Source of the DNA: Gryllus longicercus
Lineage: Eukaryota; Arthropoda; Insecta; Orthoptera; Gryllidae
Assembly: GCA_038098605.1 (NCBI GenBank)
Contig: JAZDUA010000006.1
Coordinates: forward strand, 4,070,501 to 4,134,500
Direction: 5' to 3'
Length of the DNA: 64,000 bases
The position numbers and the translations under genes were made by a program. The notes beneath the pieces are model-generated. The model was not told the DNA's origin. It ran no database searches and saw only the letters and a program-made list of their open reading frames with translations. Shown here piece by piece: positions 30,501 through 42,500 of the stretch (the first letter of the stretch is position 1; each line of letters opens with the position of its first letter).

Positions 30501-33500
30501 CAGTTTTGCGTTATTCCTGTGGATTGTATTCTCCTCCTGGCAATGTGCCTGGTAAAGATTGAAATTTGCAACAAGGTTTCGCGTGCACTGACTGCACGAA
30601 ATGTATTACAAACGTATTTTCGTTTCGTTTTAGAGTTCTCTTCGACGAATAAATACGATAATTATCTGTATTTTTTATATCAGGAACTGCAAAGCTAGGA
30701 ATGAGAGCACATGAAAATTGACATCTCAAGCAATTCCTGCCGCGCATTTTATCCAATAAAGATTTACACAAAATAAGGCAAGGGATTTTAATCCCTCCTT
30801 TAAACGCGCACTTTTCGGCCCGGCGTCGCGTCGCGTCGCCTCATCTCATCTGCTGCATCAGTAGCGCGACCCTGCCTCGACTCCGGCTCACAGGCGACAG
30901 AGAAAACCGGCGACGCGCCGGACGGCCGTGTCTGCTGCTTCGGCTCTTTTAGGCGTCTCGTGCCATCGGAAGCGAGCGAGCGTGGCATAGCGGGAGTGGC
31001 GACAGCGACGAGGAAAATATTTGGGCGGTGTCGGAAGTTGCAGGGAAGGCCTCGGCGGTAGTCACTTTCTCTCTCGTGTGTTGACGCGCGCGTGTTAGGT
31101 TTATTAATGAGCGAATTCCAGCCTGCCTGGCAATTTTTTCTTCTTATTCTGTCGGGTGAATGAATCGTAAGTTCCTGTCGATTTGGGAAGAGTTTATTGT
31201 AAATTCCTTCACTTTTTTCGTAACAGAGTTCTCTTAACAATTTACTGGCGACGAACGTGGAGTAAACCTCCGTTAAGCTAGTCGGTGATGGTCAGTCGTC
31301 AAACGAGTGCCGTTTATCCTTCGGCCAGGGGCTGGGCGCCGTTAATCTGAGAGGTTCCCTAATGGTTACTCATCCAGGAACCTGCGGTATCTCGCGTTGC
31401 TTAACCTCTGCGATTACTCAGTAGTTGAGCAATAGGCCACCGACGCCACTTGGTGTAAGGTAGCTTCCAGGTTCACTCGCCAGGTTCGCTTCATTAAGTC
31501 GAATCCAAGGGTGATGTGAAGCAATGCTATTTTTGTTATGGTGGCTGTGGTCATTTTACAAGTAGTAAAGGAAACGGAGCACTGTAAATTTCAAAACTAT
31601 TCTTGGGAAATTTTGTACTTTGGAAAACGTCGATCGAAACTTCGTGGCCTCAGAATAGCATATTCAAACTTTTGCCGCTTTTCCTTATGAAAGGTTACGA
31701 AAGCGGGCATTTAACTTTAAACGATAATTAAATTGGACCGACGAAGTACACAAAGCGTAGACATGAAGTCTTGCATACAGTCTTATTAATATTCGGAAAA
31801 AGCCCTCTTTTTCTCTTCTTAATCTAATTTCAAGTACATATTGACCGATAATGCACAATGTTTAAACATGAAACATTTACACCTTTAATGCAAACGGTGT
31901 TAACTAGAGCACTGAAAGCTTAAGGAGTTCGTAAAAAACACGATGGATGTATTCGGAAGGGAGGATATACTCAATTTCCGCTTTCATATTCGGGCAATTC
32001 TGTTAGAACCTTGTAATTCTAAATAATTTCCGACTTTGCTACGAGGTGGTGGTGTAATAAAACTCCTAATCATGTACCGAAATATCACTGTTTATGTTAA
32101 GTAACTGTTTTCACAGAGGTAGAAGGTCTAAAAAGATGTGCCCCAAAACTCATAAACATTAAATATTTTTGCGAGGACAGAATTGACATACTAGAGAGGT
32201 ACAGGAAAGATAGGATAGAATCCACCGAAGAAAGGTCGATCACTCTAGGTAATTAACAGGGAAGAGTGCGTGTTATTGCGACCGGTGAGAAAAAAATACC
32301 GGATCAGTGCTCGGGAGCTATCTTCCGAACTGGGTACATCTGGACTGGACTACATTTTCAGACGTTGCCAATAATGTAATATATGATTGATGATGACCAA
32401 GGTACTATGTATAGATTGAAATGTAATGTTGATACGTAATGTAAAATTGATGTTGAATTGATGGACAATGTAATACTAAAATGTAATGGGTGAATGTAAA
32501 TTAATAGGGAAGGGACCAATGTATATAGTACACTAAGAATTTCATGTAGCCTGACGATGGAGTAAATGTGACTCAATGTCGTGATATCATGGTTTTATAT
32601 GATGACACATTAATGTGTAACTATTAACATTGTTGAGTTGTCTACAAAGAGTGAAGCATTATATGGAATTTAATAACATTACATTAGAAATCTTTTAAGT
32701 CTTAAATCATTCAAATTTCGACATCAAAAAATGATAAAATGACACTTCGGCCTAGACAGCAAACAATTTATGAACGTCGAAGAATGTAATATTACATGGA
32801 ATTGAAAGGAATTTTAATTTGTTTTTCCAATATAGTACTGAAAGTCATTGTCGCTAGTTTTTTGGAATCAATATGTGTAATGATTGATGTGCAAGAAATA
32901 AATGTATTTCGTGTATAAATATACTTAGATTTTTCTAGTGACCGATGACATTGTCATTGTTACACCTTCTGCCGTACAAAATGAATCTATTTAACAGTGG
33001 TAAGCACATTTGAGGCCATGAGTCTCGTTGAGAAGGCATTCACGAATTAATTAAAAATATTCATTTTATAAGGCAGGAAGTGCAACAATGGCCTAATTTC
33101 ATCGGTCACTATAAACATTAGAAGTATAAAGCTCTGGAAATGTATGCCAGATCAATCAATTAAAACTGGGAGGAGCTCACCCCTTTACAGTGCAATCAAT
33201 CATTCTCACTGAAAGTAACCCTGTTTGTTTTCTTTTTTTCTTTCTTCGGTAATCTACAAAGAATGCAGAAACCAAACATGGATCCAAATGCATTTCCAAA
33301 TTATTTTATAGTTTCAGAAGTTAAATGGATCTAGAAAAATCAGTGAAAACGTTTTATTCGGTTGATGGTTTCACAGAATCCTCCATAAAAAAACATCATT
33401 TCTACATCTTCAACGAGCGAAATTTTTGCAATTTGCAAACGCACAATGTACGTTTATCTCCTCTACAGAATCGCGATAATTTACCTGTTGTCGTCAGTTA

Positions 33501-36500
33501 TTTCGGATTTTACATAGCAGTCCAGTATTACGCAGTGATGCGACCTTGGGCGGTGAACCGTGAACGTGAGTCATTACAAACTGCGACACAGACGCATGAC
33601 GCCTCATACAAATTCCGAAAGCCTCATTATTGCACTTTGCTCGGGAGTTTTCAGCACTTGCGAGACTTTCGTACTTTCCTCCCTATAAAAGACGCCTTCG
33701 TACTTTCCTCCCAACTTAAGGATGGAGCGACGATTGAATTGATTGATTTAGTGATACTGGGCACGTCAACTTCTAAGGTCTTCAGTCCCTAAGTGTAGTG
33801 CATGTTATTTCTCGGGAGGTGGTGGTCTTCCCCCGCTATATGGCGAGATCCGGCGCCGACCTACCGTCGGCTAGCAATGTTTTCCCCAAACATGTATCTC
33901 CCACCAGCTGGGCACCGCCCCAGCCGGGACAAGCTCCACCGGTCTCTCGGAATGTGTGGTAGTGATGTGTAGTGTGGTAGTAGTGATGTCAGTGTATGTA
34001 AGGGGGTGAGGATAGGACAAGGAAGAGGTAGGAAAGATAGCGCGCGATCCGTGACCCGTTAAGGGTTCTACGGTATTGTTATTGATCGGAGAACTACCAC
34101 GGAAAACTACCGACCAGAGATGTCGGTCGCTAGAATGCTCCTCCAGATATCGACTGAATTCGACCTGACAAGTTAGTGTCGAATATCCTGCCACCGTCGG
34201 GAGTCTAACCAAGGACCTCCCGTTCAGAGGAACTGCAGTGACATCAGTTGTCTTGTGACATCTCTCCCGGTCTTCGATTGGAAGGATTTTTTTATATGAA
34301 ACTGTGTAGTTAATAGGAAGATGGTTTAGTTTTACAAATCGGATGAAACTCAAATTTGTTAGTTATTACGAGGTTACTTAACGCTGGAAAGCGAAAGAAG
34401 TCACAGCGGCTTACAACAAGGTGCAGTAAAACTGTAGTTCAATCTACGCGTTGTAATATTTAGTATTTCTTAAAAACTATATGGGATGGAATATTATATT
34501 TTGAAAATGAAAATTACTAATTTTTTCTCGTTTTTGTGCGGGGATGATTGTAAATGTGACTGTAGAGCGCAAGGTGTGTTCGGGAGTTTAGTTTAGAGAA
34601 TGTGGTTCCACTGTATTGCGAAGCTGATACTCCGTATGTTAATTGTGGAAGATGTTTTGTATGGTATTCTCGTCAGCTTTTTTTCGTGGTAAGGTCAACG
34701 CACCGCCCTTGGCCTATTGCCCCAAAATATCGGAGAGCCTGGCTATCTTTCCATCTTCACCTCTTTTGATAGAGATTGGCTGTTTTGGATCACGCTCTCA
34801 TTTGCCAGAAAGGCGAGAATCTAAGAATATTAAATGCTTCAGAAATAATTATTTAGATAATTATAATAATTTAAATCGCTTTTTAAATAAAGTTCAATAA
34901 CGATACCTGAAACTGTAAGGAAGAGACCGGGCAGTTCTGATTACTAAATCATCAGAAGAGACAGTTCGAAATTTTGTGCATTAAGCTTATACTGCCTAGT
35001 GCTGCATGAATAATATGTTCCGATGGTTCAGTCATTCAACTAGCAACGATTTCATCCATTAGCATACGAGCCCTGTTGAACTTAAAAACATCCGCATCCA
35101 TCAGTTCCGCACTCACACTTTAGAAAACTATTGTTTTTGCATATTGTACATATGTTTTGAGTATCGATGGGGAGAATTCCAATAGAATTTCCATTTCATT
35201 ACTAACAACCTTGAATTTTCTGATTAAAATTTCTAGAGGAAGCAGAGGCAACTCATCGATGACAAGATCTGAATAAAGCAACCTTATCTATTGTTTAATT
35301 TCAAAAACAGAAGCTAGTAGCTGTGTAACAAGCTAACAGTAGCGTAGTAATTCAACGAGCATTAAACCTTGCAGAACAGTGCAAGCAATTTTGCTGCCGT
35401 CCTTATGTCCAGAGTAGTGCAGCTGCATACTTCCTGGAAACTATTTATGCAATAGATTTTTTTAAATTCCGCATTGAAAACTGTTTTGTGAGAAATACAC
35501 ACACACGCACGCGCACACACACAACGGGTATTGAGGATAGATACACAGAAAGGGACTTTAAAATTGTAAAATGCTTTAAAATGCATTGGATGTATGATAG
35601 AATATAATTTAAATGTGCACGATAGTACTGTACACAGAGCGTTACCATGTCATAATTCGTGTGTTCTTATTTACATGCAGCTTCACCCTTAAGCAATCTC
35701 ATTTTCTTTTCTGCATTGCTAAGTAACTACTATTATTATGATATCTAACTGTGAACGTGATATCGCGAAATACCGGCTGTTATCGAGAAAAGATCGGGAG
35801 AAAGATAACGCTTGAAGTGGGAGTGAACGCTTAAAGCTTTGCCATCCACTTTCCGCTGGTAACTATTGCGATTTACAAATGTGAGAAAATTATTTTATGA
35901 GTAATACATTGCATATTACCTGCCAGAATTTCATTCCTTAACTAGTGTGCTGAACAGCAACACACACTATTTATATTATTCATATTATGTGTAACTGTTA
36001 TGTGATGTAATGCTAGTTGTAACCGCAAAAGAATTTGCCCGGGCTGATTCGAACCATGGCTCATAGGCTCCTCGAGCATCCAATTAGTATCACCTGGCTG
36101 TTTGGACACGAACAATGCCCCCGACGAGCCAACAGCAAAATTGCAATTATCAAAATTTAAGAGGTTTTAATGCCAATTGTACCTATGATATTATTAGAGT
36201 GAAAAATGTAAAAGAAAATTCTCAACTTTTCGAGGAACTTGTTTACGCACTTTTCAAAAATGAGCACTAATTACACTCAAAATTATGCAATAACTACTGA
36301 TGTTCAAAAACGTGTACAAGACGTTTAAAGATCTAATTATGAACCACAGATTTTGTCAAGGAAAAATTTTCCATTTTCAATAATATAGTTGGAGGAGGAA
36401 GTTCGAAAACATGTTGAAAACTTGAAATTCAGAGGTTGTAATACAAATCGAACCTAAGCCGTTTTTACAAGCTTATTTTGCTGTGACGAGCAATGTAACT

Positions 36501-39500
36501 ACTTTTTCGGTATCGAGGAGGCACCGCATAGAAATTCTGACAAGTATATTAGAGAACGTTATTTACTTCGTACAGGAGATTGTGAAAATGGTACCAGGGA
36601 CCCACAAAACACATTTTCCTATCGAAATATCAACACTTTCTCCTGTAGCTTTTGATAACTTTTTCTTTGTACAAGGAGATGAATGAAAGTAAATAAAGAT
36701 TTAAAATAATTAAATTAAAAGTTCCTCGTGGGAAATCAAGGAAGAAAATCAACCGGAAGGTCTGTAGAAAGAAATAGTGCGGAAACTCCTCGAGGGTATT
36801 CTCTCCCTCTCTCCTCCTGATCCATACGGAGGTGAGAGTTCGAGAAATCAATGAAATCCTTTGGTCCTTGGGTCGTTCCCGCACTATCAACTCCAAGTTT
36901 CACACTACGTTCATTTGAGGGTAAAGAACAAGAAAAGCTGGAATCACATTGCTGACAACTTGCATGACAACTAGTGCGACCCCCTCCCCCGTCCCCCACG
37001 CTGTTCGCTCCTCTCTTGCCAGCTGCTCAAGCGGATTCACGACTGGCTGACGTAACCACAAAGCACGTGCTGGGGTGCTCCTTCCATTTGGCAGACGCCC
37101 AGATCGCGTGAATATGTTCGGACCTTGGCTGTATTTGCGACATCTCGAAGCTGCATCCAGTTTCGACGAGTGCTTCCAAGCAGGGTCAGGTTTGCGTATT
37201 TGCAACTTGAGCCGAAAATTGCCTCAATTCAAATCGTCTTAATAAAAAGAAAAATTAGATTTGAGTTTGTCTCTTCGTATTAAAACGAATTTACTGACGA
37301 CCTAATGTCGGATAGTGCGATCGTGTTTAGAATTAGAAAGTAAATGTGAATGTAATAATGCACGTCATAATCTATTATAAACTATTATATTATTGTTTTA
37401 TCTTTCCCAGTCATAAAGTACTTAATGTCCTCGAACGAAGTTTTGTGTAAAGGAAAGATGCCAATATATCAATAAAAAGTCAAAGAATTGTTAGAGCCCA
37501 GGTCCGGCTATTGAATGCGCCCGAAATTATAACACAAAAGCAAAAATATCGCTTGACATAACAGGAGATTCGGATGTCGCGGTTGAATTAGGAAATCCCC
37601 TTGTAGGCCCATGTTTTTTCGCTAGGTACTTCAGTTGTGTTATTGAAATCGTGTCAGTTCGCGAACGTCGAACTTCATACACGACGATGGTGATACTGTT
37701 AATATAAATATTTACATTATCACATCGTCAGTTTCATCTTTTTCTAGAATGTAAAGTAAAATAATATATATTAATGTCCTACGTCGCCGCCGTTGTAAAC
37801 TCTAGTTTGAGCAATTTGAACAAGATAGAAACTCGCTTTTGTTGCACATTCTTATTTATGAATCGAGGATAAGTTGCCAAAATAGTGAGTTATGTAATAA
37901 GTGCGCGAAATAGGCTATTCGCGCTCGAATCAATTGTTGCCCGAGCGTAGGACCTCAAAAATGAGTGAGCGACAAACATTTCGCACACGCTTCTAGTTTC
38001 CCACCCTTCAATACAATGAAAAAATTGCCGTTTCGTTATGCCTAGTGTTAAATATACTGGCCTTTTACAACTTGTAAAGAATGAAAACTAGATCTAATTC
38101 TCTAGACATCCTTTTCCAGCTGTTTTCCACTGGAGGACGTAGTAATTTGTATCTCGACGATGCTCTTCGTTCTCATATAGATAGGTCTTTGCCTCGATGA
38201 CGCATCCGTTCCACAAGCCGAGCGCGTGACGAGAGTGAAACTTCATGGATTTCGGGGCCGTCTGGAAAGTTGAAACGCGTTTTCCCCAAGCCCTGACGGA
38301 AACGAAACGACCTACTCAATCCGGGACTTCGGCTCTGGGAGTAAAGATCGCCTTAAAAAAGATAAAGGCTGGCTACGTCGATCAGAAGTAATCTTAACGG
38401 GGAAACCGTGAAGGTCCACGCTGTATCACTCGGGACCTGGCGTACAGAATGCGCTGGCTGCCGCCAACTCTGACGACTGGTGAATGGCTCCGAATGCGTC
38501 TGACGCTTCTGACCGTGAACAGCTGCGCGGAAAAAAACCTTTTGGCAAGGTCTTCGTCGTGACCCAAATTCCCAGCAGTTTCCGGAAGAATTGGGACGAA
38601 AAAAATCAGTTAACACGTATGGGATCTAACTTACCTCGAATTTGTTTTGACGAGCTCGAGATCTGTGGTTCAGTGTTCGGGGGATGACGATTTACTCGCA
38701 ATGGCACTCCTGCTAATCAAAGTGCTAAAATAAAGGAAATTTCCAAGTGTTCACAGGAAGGAAAATAAAGGTTAAGCACAAACAGAAAGCAATGTAGTTT
38801 TTGTGCAGTTTCTTTTTATGCCACTCCAGACGCAAATTTTAATCACTAATTTTCACTTTCATCTAAAATAAAATTATTATATATCAACCTAATAAAGTCA
38901 AATTCATAAATTACTCAATTACTAATGATCAGGCCATCAAATTTTGATTGATGTAAAGTGCTGTAATAATTTCATTTGATAATTTGACCTCTGTCCTTGC
39001 ATCATAAGTTCTTCACTAACAAAGAGCATGCCCTTTAAATTGTAATCCATAACCTTATCACTGGTATGTGTGAACTTAATTTTGATAAATTACATTTTTC
39101 TGGTTCAAAAGAAATGCTCTCTAACAGAAATAAATCAAAAATGAAGTCCAAAATGCAAAATGAAGAGCATTGCCACAGAGGCATAGCAAAACTAAAATTC
39201 CTCAAATTTGATATTGAACTTTAATAAAATTGAGATTCTTTTATTATTAAATAGAAACAAGATTTAAATCCCCCTCCCTCTTTTTTTGTGTCCTTTACAC
39301 TAGTAATGGGTTACTTAATCAACTTTCCCATCAGCAAGTATTTGTATATTGAACATTCATGAAAAATTAAACATTTGCTATTCCATGAATGACATTGAAG
39401 TTTGTTACAATACAAATTGTATTTTAGAAAAATTGTAAATACGTTTCCTCTACCCTATCAGGAGGGAAAATGATACGGGTTGATCACTTCATTTGGCAAA

Positions 39501-42500
39501 GATGATTTGCACAAGTGTTTCTAGCAAAATTAAGACAGTGTTCTTAAGTGAAACAGATAAGAATACAATGATGAATGAATCTGCAGAATGTATTTTGTGG
39601 ATAAGGAAATTTTCAACTGGTAATTATAATGTTAATTTTCTTTTTCAGATTCTGGGAAATCCAAGTGTTTGTTATGCTAGTGAACATTCACAAGTTGATC
39701 CAGGAATGAGACAAATGATACTGAAAACTACAAATGTAAGTGTTCTCATATTTGTTGTTGTAAAGCATTGCCTCTGTGCACTGTTGAGTCGTTATCATTT
39801 GTCAGTTATCACCATGTAACTTCTCCAAATTCTGTATTTCAGTTGTCTTTCTGTCGCTACATCGCTGTAGATGAAACTGTAAGTTACGCACCACATCCTC
39901 AGGACTCTGAGAAGACTCTCCTTAAGCAAGAAGCTGTTGTAACTGTGCAAGGCATCCCCCTTCATAATTATGTTGAAGATCTGTTAACGAACAAGATCTC
40001 GCTAAATGCTGGAAAGGTATATTTGAGGTTTTTTTCTTCTTCTTAGTTTCTTGCATAATATTACTGCAAAAGTAAGACAGTAGTCTGTTATTTTAAGATA
40101 TCTGGGAACATCAAATTTGGTCTCTTATAGGCACCATCTATTATAAATTGGAAATGCTAAAGTAAATTAATATGTATAATCGCCTAATGTTCTTACATTT
40201 TTACTTTTCTCTGCTTGATGTATGATTAAATTTTTTTTAGGATGTTAACTTTAGCTTCTATTTTCAAGCCATTAAGCCAACTTGGTTTCTAAGAAAAAAA
40301 AATCTGAGTATATGATGTCAGTGAGATGCTATGTTTTCCATGCAAATGGAGTGTGTTTATAAACACCAATGACGCCTTTTGAAACAAATCTCAAATGGAA
40401 AAGCACTATGATTAAAGACCATTACACCTTGTCAAATACTGCATCCACTGCTTGCCACCCTTGCCAAATACTGCAAATACTGTTCCCACACTCCTCAACA
40501 CAACAAGTATATCAGCAAAAATGAGTTCTCAATTACATTACTCGCCTTTGCATCTTCCTTAAAAGATATCAAATTTTTACTTATCAGGAGTAGATTATCA
40601 GAGGTATTTCTGAGAGGAGTATTTCCACAGAAGGAATCCCTTCTTATGCAGCCTATGTTGAAAAAGTAAAATCAAGGAGGTATCTAGCTTGGTGGGTGAA
40701 TGAATCTCATTTTAAATAATTCTGATAAATGTTTTCTTGAAATGGGTTTTTATTTATGGACAAACTGGCTATTTACTATCATACAAAACAAGGGAAACAA
40801 ATTTGACAGCAAAATGCATAATATACTGCAAAAACTAGGTGCTACAGCAGCACTTAATTTCTCTTTATTTTTCAACTTTTTCTACTTCCGAAAAGTCAGA
40901 GAGCATTATGAAAGAGACCTGCACCATCTTTGGCTGTCTTTCACTCTATCCATGGAAAGAAAATGAAGAAAAAATTTGTTTTTGAGATGGTAATTGTTTA
41001 AAAATTGCCTACTTTTCTCGCAAAATTACGCAATCACAACTCACATTTTTGAAAAATTATGCATGACCTATTTTTAAGATCTCTTTGAACAACAGATTTC
41101 ATCTTTAATATTGTAGTAGTCATTCAATTCACCTGTCTTCAGTATTGGAGTCGTAGGAAGACACCGGAAAATAAAAAAATTGAACTTTGCAATTTTCAAA
41201 TAATTAGGGACCTATTCCATTCTGTTGTGTCCTTCATGCTAGCAAACAATGAAATCGGTCAACAAATTCAGAACCATTTGAGAAAATGTTGGGGTTTTAT
41301 GTAAAGTACATCCAAAAATCAAAATGTGTCAAAATTGGAGTCCCTCGAGCTCAGTCAAATTGATAGGGGAATGTAAGTTTTGGAGAAAATTGTCTGAACA
41401 GTTTAGGAGCTAGCTATGAACAGATTAGTTGTTGCTGTAAATTGATTTTTCATTATCAAGGACCCACCAAATATAAGATCCTGACTAAACAAAGTGTTAA
41501 AGTAATTTAATTAGCGTACCCATGTGAGAATTCTCACATGTTAATCCCCACCCTTTCCTTATTCATTTCCTTTCCTTTCCATTAAAAAGGAAAGTTATTA
41601 AAGAATTGTGTTTATTTGTTACAAAAATGTATAAATGTAACTTCACACTTTTTTTTACTAAAAAGCATTTGATTATTTTCTGTGCTGCCTCAAGGAAAGC
41701 AGTTCCAAACCAAAAAATAATAAAACAAATATTTTCACCTTTGAGTAATAAATGCTGTTCGTTACCGTTAGAAACTGTTGTGTATGCTTAGATTTCACTT
41801 CAGTACATGGGAAGGTTGCTCAAACATATATACGTATTTAATATCTTAGTGAACCAGCACCTTAAGTTTAATATCAAACGGTATATTATTTACAATGAAT
41901 TTGCAGCGGGGCATTGATGTACAAACTTCCAGATACCGCCCACATTTAAATCACGAGTTTGGATTGTGATGGTTGGCAATTGTCGAATGACTATTCTTTC
42001 TATAATGTTAAATTTGATTGCTTTTTTAAATTAATCCACATAGTATAGTAGGCTAGCACATTTTCATTTTTGTTGTATATTTATTTCAAATTATTTTACT
42101 TTAGTTTAAAAAGCTTGTTCTTTGTGTTACGCCATAGCACAAGTTTTCCCCTACTACCTCCACATAACTGTGCGAGAACTCTTGCATGTTAAACCCCTCT
42201 CTCTTCCCTATTCTTCAATTTCCATTCTAAGGGGGAAAGTTGTTAATGAAACGTATTTTTTGGTTTTGGTAAATTTTTTGCTTTAAAACAATGCAATGAT
42301 GTTGAAAAGAATTTTTCAATAAGATTTATTCAGGATTATTGAGAGATTTCTTGGAACATTTCCTAACACTCCCTTAAAAATATTTGAAGTAATTATTCAA
42401 TATTCTTAGACAGCGTGATAGTCACAAAAATATTAAAAAAGCTTTTTATTCTTGAGAAAGCTACGTGACTGAACACAAGTTTCACTGAATCACTGCTGAT

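Noticed and set aside
30800..31240. 146-codon minus-strand frame
   Set aside because: Stop-poor only because the block is CpG-rich. No recognisable protein.
33325..33792. 155-codon open frame on the plus strand
   Set aside because: No domain, signal or repeat was recognised. It sits in an intron and its codon use looks random.
33871..34353. 160-codon open frame on the minus strand
   Set aside because: It lies within the interspersed repeat shared with 62575-62995, whose other copy does not keep the frame.
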